Shown: positions 11,388 through 24,906, counted from the first letter of the stretch. The stretch: DNA of 64,000 nucleotides from Lingula anatina (GCF_001039355.2 NW_019775602.1:693532-757531), one strand, 5' to 3'. A program made the numbers and translations. Notes: a model not told the origin generated them from the sequence alone.

Positions 11388-14300
11388 TCCAAATATCCAA
11401 ATATTCTGGTTCTTATTTTAATAGTTTACATACCTCGCCATGAAATATCCAAAACTTCGGAGGACCTGGTTCCCGTTAAGAAAACGCACTCTAGAATACG
11501 TTTGAGACAGCGACGACATCAATAGGGACCGCTCCGACTCCTTGTTTCGAATCTCATATATTTACATTAAAAGAGAAACCACATACCTGCCAGGGTGCGC
11601 CTGTCTTTGTCTGCAATTGGCGGATAGCTGTTGATGACATCCTGGGGAGCCTGCAATGAACCCGATATAACGAAACTAAGTGTCCGTGTAACAGAAAGTC
11701 CGACCGCCATTTAGTTATAATGGTTAGGGTTAGCCTGACGTAAGTGGGTCAACATTTAGAGCGAGGCTTTTCTATACAAATGAATGGGAAGCAGACTCTC
11801 TACCGTAGGGGACTCTCTCTTACATTACACTGGCATCTCTGAATTTACTATCTTGTTTTACTACTAAGTACATGTAACTATCATCGTCATGTTTGCAAAA
11901 GTACTTTGTACAAAAATAATAATGATGACAAATTTAAAAGAAACGCGCTCTGCAAGCGGTTCAGCAAGTACGCAATGTGAAATTAATGAACGAATAATAT
12001 TTCTTTATGATATGAGTAGCACTTTCTTTTTATGTGTAGAGATTCAAATTATTGGTTGCATTTGTTTTGATCACTATATTCTACACAACTACTTTTTTGT
12101 CATAAGCATATCTAAAATGTCGCGCGTGCTCACGCGTGTGAGAAAATGAGGAAAACAGACAGGGGAAAAAGTGCAAAGAAAGGAGAGACAGAAGGAAGGG
12201 AAGAAAGAGGACGATTCAAAGGCGAAATATGTGGAGAACGAGAGAGAGAGGAAATATTGGGATGGGAAGTGGGAAAGGAAAAGTCGGATACCTGATAAGG
12301 CGAGTGAGCCGCGTTATAGGCCACATACAGAAACAAGGGGTTAGTTACGTCGTGGTTTTCAATTACGTCCACTGCACGGTCAGACCACAAGTTCTGAAAA
12401 AGAAAATCGATAAAACTGGGTTCCCATAAACCTATCGTACTAGCAGGATCGATCTAACTCCGAGGGGATTCTCGATGAATTGCATTCAGTTTAAGCGGCT
12501 TAATTGCATGTCGCGCCAACTGAAGCTGCTAGGGGGTAACTAACTTTCGTGCACGCTTCAACTACAGTACCAGTAAATGCAATTTAGCGATAATCCCCTT
12601 GGAGATAGATCGATCCTGCTTGTATGGTAGGTTTATCGGAATGGTCCCTAACTCCCTGTTATGGAACGTGTTCGGCTTTGACGACATGATACATTATATC
12701 AAACTGTGGAGGGTTTATTCAGTTAAGTATTAAATGGGCAATTTTGACAATCGCGTATTTGATTTACACTGTAGTACCGATTCCATTATTTTCATAAGCA
12801 AACTCTATTTGTTTAGCATAATATCGTTGACAGAGTTGGAAATAGTGCATTTCATGGAAATAAGTATGTTGAAAAGATGGATAGGTTTATATCCCATGAT
12901 CTTGTTAACTCACCGTGTCGTAAACGCCATCTTTGTCTTTGACACTCTGTCTGTTGAACCAAAGATCAAGTCCTCTGCCGGCTAAATGTGGCAAAAATAC
13001 ATAAACAGATCTAGAGGTAGATGATTCCCACTTACAGGTAGACATTACTAGGGTCCATATAATATCATTACCTTTGTTGTCGTCTTTTCCTTTAAACAAT
13101 GTAATATGAAGTGCATTTCACAACGTACTTGTTGAGACGGTAACAAAAATTATCCCTTTGATATATGCAGTGTACCCCTGAATTGCATATACTAACACAA
13201 TAATAAAAAAGAACATATTCCACAGGAATAACATGCTAATCAAATATTACAATTAACATTTGCATGATACAGCGATGACTTACATTTATGTGTATAATAA
13301 TCATTGGATGCCAAGTAATGACCGTAAAAGGAATCAAACCCACGTTCAGTGGGAGTGTACTTCCAGTCACAAAAGCCCAAGTGCCACCTAAAAGTAACGA
13401 GTGTGTATTAGCGGGCTTGGAATTTGACAGCTGGGAAACGGTATACTGTCTTTATTTATACCTCTTCCATTTACTGACACATTGATATGAAGGTATTTGA
13501 TATGCTTTCATACAAAAATCACCTGTATAAACCACCTACTATTTATGTTACATTTACCACTCGGTGCAGAAATAATAGCAATGCATGATTATGGCACTGA
13601 ATATCCCAAGCCAATAGAAACCAAATCTATACGTACTTTCCGGTTGCATGGGTTGAGTATCCGGCCTTCTTTAGTTTTTGTGGCAACAGCTCAAGTCCAA
13701 GATCCAAGCCCTCAGCAGCGTCGCGGCCAAGTGGGGTGGAGTCCTGAATGTGAGTTCACATATTATTACCTTTGCAAACCGATCCAATCTGGTATTATAC
13801 TGTTGTAGCTATGGAACTTAAAATTGAGGAACAAAGCAAGCACTGGAGGTACATGTAGGCCTACGTGTCAGACAACACAACGACAGAACCAATTAAATCA
13901 AAAAAGTGATTTTCCAAGCTCACAATAAACGTAGAGACAGTGGTCATGCAACTTAGCTACTGTTCTGGAATTACTCCGTGAAACTGATTACTGTTCACTT
14001 TATCAGTCAAGCAAATGTGTTCACTCATGTGATACACAAGACCACACCTACTGCACATCACACTGCGACCTCATTTTGAAAGGAGAGGGACATGACTCTC
14101 CTGCTATGACTTTATAGACTCCACAATTATGTAAGTGTTTAAGTTTGCTTTAATTTTATGAATTTATGAATATTATAGTTTTGAATTTTATTTGTAAGCT
14201 ACGGGTATATGGAAGCGGGCAGAAAATACAAAATTTAACAAGAAAGATAAGTTTCAGGTTTAACCTATCGCACAGTTCAAAATTATGGTCTATACATACA

Positions 14301-15453
14301 TTACTCATATATGATATCAAACAATAGGATTCTTCCCTTATGATTTTCTCGTTGTAAATGTTTGCGTTCATTTATTTATTTATTTATTTATTCATTCATT
14401 TCATTCCAATATTTCCGTGACAGAAGTTTTCACTCTTTGCTGACAGCTACACAGAACGAACTACTTGCCTAGTTGGTAAGGGTCACGGTCAACTTATAAC
14501 ATCCCAGGTCATACTTACGTCCATGTAGACATTGTGTGGGTAACGACCAGTCATAAGGGAGGCACGGGACCTACAAGTGTAGTACAGGTAAAGTGCATTA
14601 GGGGAGCGTAATATTTTGCCTGTTGCTTTAAATACATTTCGATAATGATTAAGGTCCTCTTACTGTGGTTATTGAGCTAAATGACCAATTTGAACAAGTA
14701 TCAAGTATATACATGTACGTAAAACATTACGAGTCTAAAAAATCAGGCTCATTGGTAAGTTCCGAAGACCTACGGGCTACAGACAGGCTGAGTGTATGAT
14801 TGGTTGAGAATCAATCCGTCGTTTGCCAACTTAGTCAGTGTGGGAGTTTTAATGTGTTTGTTATTCCAGCCGACGTCATTCCAACCTAAAAGAGATGTAT
14901 ATATTATTATAGGAGTGCATGTATTTTGGAACTTATATGTGCATTTTGTTCTTTATTGATAAAAATCTATAAATGATATTTAAATAAATACGAAATAAAA
15001 TATATTCCGGTAGTTCATAATCATCCAGTAACACGGTAAAATAGCCGAGTATAGAAGCAGAAAAGTCGTTACAATGGATATAATTTTATGATACATAAAA
15101 TTATATATAATTTTTCTAATTATATTCCTAGCAATCATTGAAAGATCTAAATGCTTCCTTGTTTTCAAATAAACATTTTAATGAAAAATAAATCAACTTT
15201 TCCAATCAACAAAGATAATTTAAAAATTGGACGAGACCACGTGTGACTTGATTTTCAACAAATTGTTAGACTAAGATCATAGGATCATAAGATCATTGTT
15301 AGACCTAACGTTTGTCTTTGAGTCAACTAGCAGCTTACCCACATCATCCAGCAAAATCATCACAATATTTGGCTTCGAAGGCTGTGTCAGAACGCTGTCG
15401 TTACACATACATATCACTACGATGGTGAGCAAGGTCACTAATCTACCCGCCAT
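6159..15453 (-). CDS. Arylsulfatase B-like sulfatase 1 (complete, 15 exons)
   Basis: Exons (5' to 3'): 15453-15339, 14885-14774, 14570-14519, 13743-13637, 13387-13284, 12981-12914, 12393-12292, 11650-11587, 11004-10907, 10568-10435, 10115-10054, 9335-9224, 8996-8884, 7841-7788, 6388-6159. All joins keep frame and give 508 residues, close to the roughly 530 of arylsulfatase B. A signal peptide starts [13 protein letters not shown]; an ATG 45 nt upstream is also in frame but places the hydrophobic core late. The catalytic set is complete: DD36-37, formylglycine motif CSPSR at 74-78, K129/H131 in KWHLG, H216, D274-N275 in SDNGG, K291. It ends with the family's GVWSPGWC segment. Sulfatases of this type remove sulfate esters from glycosaminoglycans after conversion of the Cys to formylglycine. 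It is probably secreted or lysosomal; the exact substrate is unknown. Confidence 0.9.
6790..7079. mobile_element. MITE-like element with 23-bp terminal inverted repeats
   Basis: The ends (tatcccgcacgaaaatgcag and its near-complement at 7057-7079) match over 23 bp with two mismatches. The 290-bp interior has no coding capacity and contains many scattered copies of GCAGTA and GCATATTTGCAGTA. It lies in the last intron of sulfatase 1. Confidence 0.75.
9391..9501. mobile_element. Core-deleted copy of dispersed TIR element family A
   Basis: Terminal repeats of the family (gaccccattcccatac at the left and the complementary gatctaggtatggg at the right) flank a short, mostly deleted centre. It lies in an intron of sulfatase 1. 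Other copies are at 12417, 21590, 23306, 29485, 43693 and 62950. Confidence 0.65.
9761..9795. repeat. GA microsatellite
   Basis: About 17 GA units in an intron of sulfatase 1. Confidence 0.95.
11329..11383. repeat. GA microsatellite
   Basis: About 27 GA units in an intron of sulfatase 1. Confidence 0.95.
12417..12649. mobile_element. TIR element family A, intronic copy
   Basis: Starts actgggttcccat and ends with a near-complementary ggaatggtccc. The interior has the family's AAGCGGCTTAA and GCAATTTAGCGATAATCC blocks. It has no coding capacity. It lies in the intron 5' of exon 7 of sulfatase 1. Confidence 0.65.
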
Positions 15454-16661
15454 TGTGCAGCTGGACCAAGCCGTATTGAACGCCTGGCTATCAATCAAAA
15501 ACGTCCCCCTAGGTTTGTCTGTATTTAAGGCATGTTAAGGATCGCGTGGGCAGTGAGTTGGAGGGTACAGATTAAGATTATAGAGGTAGAACCATGTGGC
15601 CGCGATCACAGCAACATATACCTGGAGCTTATATATACATCTACCTGTACCCTCTGACCACAGGGACCGCTAGTAGTCTCTTACCATATAATGGCCTCTA
15701 CTTTTTTTTTAATTGTCTAGAGGCTCTTGTGATCATAGGATATTGTTCCTCCATCTTAACTACCCTCTACCAGGGTCACAGATTGATTTTTCACTAGAAA
15801 GTCACAGATAAGTCTTTGGTTAAATAGTTCACTAATCTCTGCCCTCTCTAATGCCTCAGCAAAAAAGGCCACAGAGTAATGACTGCGGCAATGGTAGAGG
15901 GTACATCTTCACCCGGCCTGGGACTCTCCCACACGGAACGGTTTTGTGTGTTCGCTCGTTTTACACTTCTTCCAGCACTTTTTATTGCAGTATATGGGGA
16001 TGGCAGGTTCGAGGCGTAAAGAAAACATCTAGTTTAGTTTTATTGTTTGTTAATTTTAATTATTTAAAAAAATATATTTATATTTAAAAATATGTGCCTG
16101 TCCGTGTCATCGTTTTCGGTATATATATATTTTTTAATATTGCATATATTGTACATGTACACAGCATGGAATCATTTCCGCAGTGCTGCGGGTCTGACCT
16201 TAAGAATATTGTTATTTTAAAACAGTTAGGTCGCTACACGTGGTAAAATTGTACCCATTGTTTCTGATTAAAAATATTGTCTGCTCATAAAATATGCATG
16301 CTAATCACGACCAAAACCACAGTTGTGAGCACGCTGTAATAACATGCATGTACATACTCTCCTTTACGTTTCTATTGTACCTGTAGGCTACTTGGTTTTG
16401 TCAATATTACAGGTAACCACTAACTTATGGCAATACTGCGCACGTACATCGCTATCTTCAAAGTAAACAGAACTTTAATATGAAGAATACAACCGAGGTA
16501 AGAAGAATTCTTTTAAATTCAATTCTATCTTTAATCATTACATAATACCATTGATGCATTCCTGACAAAAGTGACAGTTAAAAGCCAATTTTTCTTTAAA
16601 GTAACACAGTTTGTTTTCGACCCTCTCGCGCACGCGTCAAAAATCGAATGACCAGTCTCAT
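15454..16661. other. Spacer between sulfatase 1 start and sulfatase 2 stop
   Basis: About 1.2 kb between two minus-strand genes in tandem. It must hold the promoter and 5' UTR of sulfatase 1 and the 3' UTR of sulfatase 2. I see no further exon and cannot place a TATA box or initiator with confidence. Confidence 0.5.
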
Positions 16662-19600
16662 TTAGCCAATCACTGGCTCGGTTACACTGTTCTCCGCAGT
16701 ACACCATCCGGGACTCCAGGCACCACCCCAGTTGTCTGGGTTAGACAGCTCACTCTCCTGGTATTTTTTCAGATTAGGATAAGTCTTGTGTAGTTCACGG
16801 AGCCTGTTCTGTAGCCGCTGGACTAACTCTGGGTATTGCGCAGAAAGATCAGTGCGCTCGTAGGGATCGTCTGAAAGTAACACATGTGCAATACCGTGTT
16901 AATTCGAATTTTGTTGGTTATTGGTATTTCCTATTTTCTACTATGTGGACTATCCTTGAACTTCAATGTAAAGTACTTGCATGCGTATTTCATGCCCCCA
17001 AGCTCCTTAGCCTGGGCTTTCTTTCACATATACTATTCGTACAATGTAGGCCTACTTCAAACAGAGCCAGTGATAATAATAACTGAAATATGTAAGTGCT
17101 GCTACAATAGCGCCCCCTCCTTACGAACCCTGCCTTACCTGACACACCACAGCCCATCCCTTAATTAATTAATTCGTCTAAATCTGAACAAGTACATGTA
17201 GGACATGGGACGAATTCGTAATTTATCGTCTCACCTTTGATGTTAAACAGGTATGTGACGTATTCCCTGCTTCCGCTAGGTCGCACCTTGTCTACAGTTG
17301 TACCAGGCACCTTGGTTACCTTGGCAGGTTTTGGGGCTCTCGTTGTCCTAACCTTAGGAACCTTGGGTGTTTTGTTGAGCTTGTCCTTGTTTTTGCCACC
17401 TAAGCCACGCCGCCACCTAGTGGCGCCGGCCTGACCTTCAAGGTCAAATGGATCTTGGTACCAGTCGTCAAGGTCATGACCCACATGGCCCTCGATGAGT
17501 TTCCAGTCGCCTTGTCTATTAATTGGAATTTTGACAAGAGGAACGTATCCGACTTGATTACTCGTATTTTAAAAAGTAATTGTAAGATCATGTCATTTAT
17601 ATAAACTTTTGCATCTGTTATCATTGTATTTTCCCCAACAACAACAAAATTTATTAACATCACGATAGTGATAGTTGTATAACGATGTATAACGTATAAC
17701 GTGTTTGTGTATTCCTTCTCACCTAATAACACCTTGCTGTCTGACTGGAGGAGAATCTGGAAGATTTCTCTGGCTCAGGAAGTGAATAATTTCGTCTCTG
17801 CTGGAGTTGGCACCTTCCAAAACGGTCTTCGTCATATCGATACCATCTAGGTTTTCACCTATAAACAACAACGCATACACATTTTAAAACGCTTTATCAC
17901 TAGCGGTTACAGCCAACTTTGCCCCAGGGAGCCGACATTGCTTACATACATGTATCGCGATGCGGCAAGTAATACACGCAAACAGTGTACTTACATTTCA
18001 TATTTGGTAACAATTGATTTGAAAACACATATCTTAAACCCGAGGAATCACCAATCTCAGCAAAACGTCCTCTCATAACATATTAGTCGTCTTACCAGTA
18101 ACGTCCCCACCGGCAAGGGAAAGAATAGTCGGGGTCCAGTCAGCTATGTGGAACAATCTGGAAATTTTATATCAGAACTCTACATGTATTGACTGCATCA
18201 TTCATTATATTCCAATAAACTAATGAAGAAAACACTAAAATCATTTTGTTTGGATCTGTGATTCACGTAATACCAAACTTTGAAATTGTAGATAAAGCAA
18301 TCATAAAATTATTAACAAGTGTTTGGAACATAGAATAAAATGCAAGACAAGTGCCGTAAGGCATATGCCCACCCATTGTGTGTGTAGCCTTTTTTCTTCA
18401 GAAGTCCACCGGAAACAAAGGCAGGGGTTCTCATACCCCCCTCGAAGAATGTGCTCTTGGCGCCACGTAGCGGGTAATTGTTACCAGAGCCATACTGACC
18501 GCCGTTCTGATGGAAAAATTATACTTATAGTTTTATATTTTGTCATTGTCATTATTACTAAAATCCTATCCGCAATTTCGTTTACTCTTCCTAGCTTTCT
18601 TTTAACCGGAAATGTTTTTCATTTCGTTTTGGAATTGGGACATCAAATATATCCAATTTCAAAAGAAACAAAGGATTGCGATTACTGAGATTGATATTGT
18701 TGTTTTTACAAAGATATACTATATTTTATATATACTGCTTTTATTCACAGCGAGATGACAGAGTTCTGTTGATTAAAATACAAGTAATATAAGCGCACAT
18801 ACGTCGGACAGGAAGAGAAAGAAGGTATTATCCATAATGCCACTGTCAGTAAGGGCCTTAGTGATGTTAGCCACTCCTTCGTCGATAACGGACATCATTG
18901 CTACAGAGAAGAAATGGTACGTGCAAATCTTGTAATGACTGAGCTTTAACGAAATTTATACATGTATATTTCTTCAAATTCATCTTGTGTACTGAATGTA
19001 ATTATGCCCGCTAAAACATCTTGAATTAAGTAAAATTCAGCCTCAGTGTTTTGGTAGTGGGGTAGCAAAATATAACGATGAGGGATATATACCAGCACGC
19101 ACAGTGTATAGGATACAGGTGAAATCTCCAACCGATATTATCGTCATAATTGCTTTGTAAAATATCCACCTTTCAAAATTTTCATTACATTATTCAGTAA
19201 TAATAATAATAATAATAATGATAATAATAATTTACGAAGTCGCACCTCCAACTGTCCTTCGGTTGCCGTTAGAGATCTTAGGATATTTGGCGATGGCGTC
19301 TTGAGGAGCCTAAAACGAAATGTTGGTAAATATAGTCATTGTACATGGAGCAGTTTACCGGCACATGTCCAATATGAAAACAAAGATTGTTTTAATATTA
19401 TTCGTTTTGAATAAGACGTTACAAGGCAACAGGTAATCGAATTTGGACTTTGAAACACTCAGATAGAGGAAACCTCCGCCAAGGACATTGATAAATTGCT
19501 GTAGTTGAGAGTACATTGATTGCACAACTAGCCCTGGGCCATTGGCCAAATCTGGCAGAGGTGGTGAATCCTTTTAATATTATTCGATCGTGATGGTGAC

Positions 19601-22600
19601 CTGAATCAAGCATCACCAACAAAATCTAATCACTTCGATGTTAGCCCATCTTTAATCTATCCTGAATATGTCATCAAAACATATCTGATTTTTTTACTTT
19701 GGCTGGCGGCAACCAAGCAAAGAAACGGAGGTAAATTCATGGCATCCTTGGCGGAGGTAAATACAAAAATTCCTTGTCGGAGGTAAAAAAAAAATGATGC
19801 CATATCCATGTTCAATACATAAATGTCTATACTACTCATAATTCGATTGATTTGTTATACTAGAGCATGTACATGTATATCATTAATTCTCTTATCTCAG
19901 TATTGGTAAAATGTGGCGAAAAAAAACCTTGGAGGTTAAAACATTTATAAATACTAGCAACATTGCGTGTACAAAAGTGTTCATTCCAATATTAATTAAA
20001 TCGAAAAGTAAATAAAAGTTGCGAATTGCAAAGACGCAAAGAAAGGCGTCTTAGCTTAAATCTTTTGAATACAACATACACTACATAACGAGCTTTATAA
20101 GAAAATAAAATACCACACATATACTTCATTCGCTCTTATAACAGTAATTCATACATGCATATGACATTTGGAGAGCCGAGAAATAATACACCTACCCTGA
20201 GCGGACCGTGAATCCCGTTATAAGCCACGTAGACAAAAAACGGTGCGTTTTTGTCGTGATTCTTGATGATTTCCACAGCTCGGTCGGACCACATGTTCTA
20301 GGTAAGAAGGGATAATCATTTTATTGTATACCAAGTCAGCAAATGCACCATCGCTGGGCAACGTCCCTTGCATCGGTAACTACACGGTTAAGCCTTAACT
20401 TACCAATCACCAACATAGCCGTATTGGGGTGATTCTAAAGTTTCAGGGTCGATTTAGAACTTGACGAGAGTGTTTTTTTTTCAATTTTTTGAATTTCATG
20501 CGTTTTTTTATTAAAAATATTTTGATTAGTTGCTGTACATTATACCTTCGCATTTAAAGGAAATATTCAAATGTGTTTTACTTTAATCTCAAAAGGCATA
20601 ATACGTTATTTGACGTAGTATTCAAGCCACTATGACAGTAACATGACGTGGAAATGACATAGTGTTGTGAATTAATTTACACTAACAAACTGCATGTAGG
20701 TTTAATGTATTAATTTCGTGTCATTTGCTATACTCACTGTATCGTATACACCATCTTTGTCTGTCACGAGGGTCTTGTTGAACCGCAGATCGAGACCATC
20801 AAAGCCATCTTTGCCAATTGTGGCTGTAAAAACGATAATTTGTGTGAATCATAGATAGACACATGGCACGAGTAAAAACTCAGTAAATTCCGAACTTATT
20901 ATGATATTTTAAATCATGTATTTCTTGTTCTTTGTTATTATCATTTTAATATCAGTGCTATGTGATTTAAGACACTCACTGCGATGGGTGAAGTAATCAT
21001 TTGCGCCCAAGTAAAAGCCGAAGAAGGTGTCAAATCCGCGTTCTGTTGGAGTGTACTTCCAATCGCAAAATCCCAAGTGCCATCTGAAAGATAAAAGTAG
21101 ATCTTAATACAGTTTAGTTATCATTTAGTTATTATTGATTACTATTAGTATGCTGAAAAACCAAAGAACAAAGAACTTAGAGTGTAATTCATGATTATGG
21201 AAGAGTATTACTTGAAAACAGTACCTGGTTCTACATTGTATGCAAGGGTTTTCATCAAATACTAAGGGATGTTCTGATGCATAGGTATATGCATGTACCA
21301 CTTTATGTCAATAAGGCTCCAAATTCCACTAACTTTGCCAAAATGTAGGCCTATTTACAATTTCTAACATTTTCTAACCCGTACTCACTTTCCAATGGCG
21401 TGTGTAGTGTAGCCTAGTTCTTTTAATTTCTGTGGTAAAATCCAGTACTTCAAATCCAAGCCGTCCGGTATGGTGGGACCGAATGTAGCAGCACCCTGTC
21501 AGAAATATTAGGACTGATGCAGTAAAGTTCAATACAACATCTGTATTTCATCTGCATCTACGGGCACAGTAAGTAATGGTATGACAAAATTGTTTTCAGC
21601 TTAAGCGGCTTAGGTGTCTGGCACGCCTACTAAAGCTGCTCAACGATAGTTTATTACCCCCTATCAGCTTCAGTAGCCGTTACAGACATCGAAGCCGCTT
21701 CAGTTGGTTGTAATTTAGCGAGAATCCCTTCGGCGATAGATCGATCCACAGTTAGTACGACAGGGTCTGGGAATAGTCCCTGAAGCTCATTGCTGAAACC
21801 TGCCCAGCGGTCATTCTGCGCACAAAATCTCTGCACTCTATAATCAAGAAAACAATTATGTCTTCGGTTGGCGAATTCCATGTGCGTCTCTGACCCACTA
21901 TTGCCTTGAAGTTCCTCAATGAATTGGAAATGCTGTGAGATATGGGCAGCTCTAGATACACTTGCTTTAAGGTGAAATGTGCATAAACACGTTACCAATG
22001 TGTTAATAAAACGCACTTCATAGCACTATAACGAAAAGAAAATGACCACATCTTCTCAATTTTGATATTGCCAAAACCGTGTTCTGAATTCTAAATTCAT
22101 GTAATGAGACCAAATTGTACTGTACGTTCTCAGTAATAATAATAAACATTAAACTGTGTAACTTATGCCTTAACTTCACCACCGAAAGAATCAGTGCTGT
22201 CGAATATTTCACTCTATGGCACCAAGGTGAATTCTCCAAGAAAAAAAAAGAGAAAGAAATAAAGGACACAGAAAAAATAGATTGCACCGGATTTTAAAAT
22301 ATTGTCCAACAAAGAGGGAAAGTGTAGTGCCTCTCCCCCTCAAAAATGTTTCGAGTATCCGCCAAGGTGGTACGCTCCAACGGAATATAAACTTTAACTT
22401 ACGTCCATGTTCACGTTATGTGGGTAACGGCCTGTGAGAAGGGCCGCCCTGGATCTGAAAACAAACAGTAGATCTATATTACTTTTAGAAAAAGTAATGA
22501 ACTGCTGGCTGTGAACTACATTGAAGTGAACTTTTCCACCGAGTTGAATTGAATTAAGACAATTTATAAAATGTTGTATTTATTGTGAAAGCAATGATTT

Positions 22601-23181
22601 ATTGTATACTTACGGAGAGCACACGGGTTGAGAGTAAGAGTTGTTGAGGGTGACTCCTTCACGTGCCATTTTGTCCAAATTTGGCGTCTTGATGTGTGGG
22701 TTGTTCCAGCCAACGTCATTATAACCTTGTTAAATGGACGGCAGGAGTTTGAAAAGCATTATACTTAAATATATTGTACTGGAAGCATTTTAGAATTTGT
22801 ACAACATATCGTGTCCAATCAAATGATGTGACTAAAGAGTTCTAAGTGTCACAAATATGGGGCCTACATGTACCATTCAAAGGGAGGGGATTCCATCTAC
22901 GAAATAAGGCAGTCCGTCACAACACAATTTTGTAGGCGTAATCTTACATTGAATTACATTCCTTTCTATTCCGATAGAGGTTTCAATTTGAAATAGGATA
23001 TTTAAAAAAAAATTCTAGGGGTAGGAGTTATATATTTCTACCACACTCTGTACGTACTCTCAGTTCTCAATAACTTACCGACATCGTCCAACATAACCAC
23101 CACAATGTTAGGTTTGGTGGGTGGCTGGGAGAACACAGCTCCCAAACAAACGAACAGACACAACGCCTTGCCCATGCCCAT
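16662..23181 (-). CDS. Arylsulfatase B-like sulfatase 2 (complete, 14 exons)
   Basis: Exons (5' to 3'): 23181-23079, 22725-22614, 22454-22403, 21495-21389, 21083-20980, 20823-20738, 20297-20196, 19309-19246, 18900-18803, 18506-18373, 18157-18096, 17858-17723, 17515-17235, 16870-16662. They join in frame to 549 residues. A short signal peptide ([18 protein letters not shown]) precedes the conserved start of the fold. The catalytic set is complete: DD32-33, CSPSR at 70-74, K125/H127, H218, D276-N277, K293. Nine exons match sulfatase 1 exactly in length, so the two are tandem paralogues. Exon 13 here is a fusion of sulfatase 1 exons 13 and 14 with an inserted Lys/Thr/Pro-rich segment ([19 protein letters not shown]). 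The C-terminus carries AWSPGWC. Likely an extracellular or lysosomal sulfate esterase. Confidence 0.9.
21590..21783. mobile_element. TIR element family A, copy present only in the left duplicate
   Basis: Has the family core (cagcttaagcggctta, complementary gccgcttcagttgg, then gcgatagatcgatcc). The matching intron of the right duplicate (about 28060) lacks it, so the insertion differs between the two copies. Confidence 0.6.
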
Positions 23182-24906
23182 GGTGAAGCCTGCTATAACT
23201 TGTGTCTAAGTCGGTTTTTATAGACGTCTACACGTGGGAAAATTACCAACATGTTCGCCTACAGCGTATCAGGTCCCCCGCGCTTTGGCCTACGCGTACA
23301 GCTTGGACCCCTTCCCATACCTAGAGCGATCTAGCAGGATCGACCCAGCTTAAGCGGCTCTGATGTCTGATATGCCTACTGAAGCTGTTAGGGAGTAATT
23401 AACTATCGTTTTCCATATGACGTGCCAGACATCTAAACCGCTTAAGCTGAATGCAATTTAGCAATAATCCTCTCAAAGATGGGTTGATCCTACTAGATCG
23501 ATCTAGGTATGGGAATGGGGTCTAATGCGTGGTCACATTGATCTGTAGTTGCTGCAAAAAAGCATTGGGAGTAATCAAGGTACAGGATAGGCACTGTAGG
23601 TGGGTTGACATATTTTCCAGCCAGAATAATTTAAAACTGCCATTTACGCTCAAAGCGTCACGTATTTGGCCTTCAAAATTAAGCAAATGTTGCACATTTG
23701 TAATCTCTTATTTTCATGTATTTTCCTTCTGTGGTTTTTTCTTAAACTCTGCTGACAAGGCAACAGTGACACCCATGGACCGCGTCGATTAAGATAAGTA
23801 AAACCCCAACCATTGTGTCCTATCCGTGACCTTGAATCGCTTAACCCAAGATAAACCAGGTGACACAGCGATAACGTCAGACGAGTTCATTAACGATATG
23901 GACATACCACGACTATCTATAAGCATGCAGGCTAATACAAACGCATTCAAATACCAAGTAGACTTTTGCAGCACAAAAAATATGCGGAATTTTTCTTATT
24001 GGACTATAACCAAAGTATGCCTGGGTCTCAATATTGTAAAGCTGTATTGTAAAGTTTTGTTACTTTCTGCTCTCGTTGGAATGAAATTATATATCTATCT
24101 AACTTCTTGAGAGACGCTGCCCATAGGTGAACAAAATTAAGTGTCCAGCCAAAAATCTTTCACTTGAAAATAAAAGGTGCATCATCTATAATACGAAGCA
24201 ATGTATAATTGCATTAATATAAACTGATAAAAAAAGCACCGGTACCAGAGCCTCTTACGGACAGTCCGGTACCCACGGATATGAGTGAAGCTTTGTCCTA
24301 GATTTTGACCCATTTACGTCACACTAACCCTAGCTTGTGCGAATCTAATGGAGGACGGCCTGTCAGATACGTGAAATCGAAGGCCCGTCCCAACGGGGTC
24401 ACAAACCAACAAACACTATTCTAAATTCTCTAGAAACGCAATCACGACCGGATGTCTCAACCGCGGCTCAGCTAACACAACGGGCTTTTCAGGGTAGATA
24501 AGTCCGTTTACACAACTAGATAGCAATATGTACAGTCTTTATTATCTCAACTGTCTTTAATATTATGAGGAGTTCTGTCACAGTTCAGCCACTCTAGTTG
24601 TTGTGAGACAATGATTAACAGGTTGAGTACCTGTACAACGTCACATAAGTGTATATATGTACGTATTGATCAAATCATGAAGACTAGAAGTTATTCATCC
24701 TCGACCATGTTTTGACCGAGGTGGCAAACAGCATGTTGAGTGAACATCGCTGTTAAGTCAGATCTTAATTGACGAGGATAAAAAGACGGAAATCAACGAA
24801 GCTGCGCCCTGCAGGGTTTCCTTGTTGTGTTTCAAAACCAAAACTTTCCAGTGATTTATATAAAATCGAGGAAAACCGTGAATGACAATATAAAAGCCAG
24901 CTGACC
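23182..24906. other. Head-to-head intergenic region, left copy
   Basis: Separates the sulfatase 2 start (minus) from a first exon of the MAM/FnII gene (plus), so it should contain a divergent promoter region. It carries a family A element at 23306-23522. Small reading frames here also occur in the right copy at 29.7-30.3 kb. They have no recognisable domain, and their preservation is explained by the duplication. Confidence 0.5.
23306..23522. mobile_element. TIR element family A, full-length copy (left duplicate)
   Basis: 217 bp with perfect gacccc/ggggtc outer ends and complementary tagatcgatctaggtatggg arms. The best-preserved representative of the family. The matching copy in the right duplicate is at 29485-29701. 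Confidence 0.8.

Noticed and set aside
15454-15498. Upstream ATG of sulfatase 1 at 15498
   Set aside because: In frame, but it would put 15 polar residues before the hydrophobic core; the ATG at 15453 gives a normal signal peptide. Not excluded.
23826-24110. 94-codon plus-strand frame conserved at 30005-30289
   Set aside because: Conservation is explained by the large duplication. There is no domain, no splice context and no codon-level constraint that I can see.
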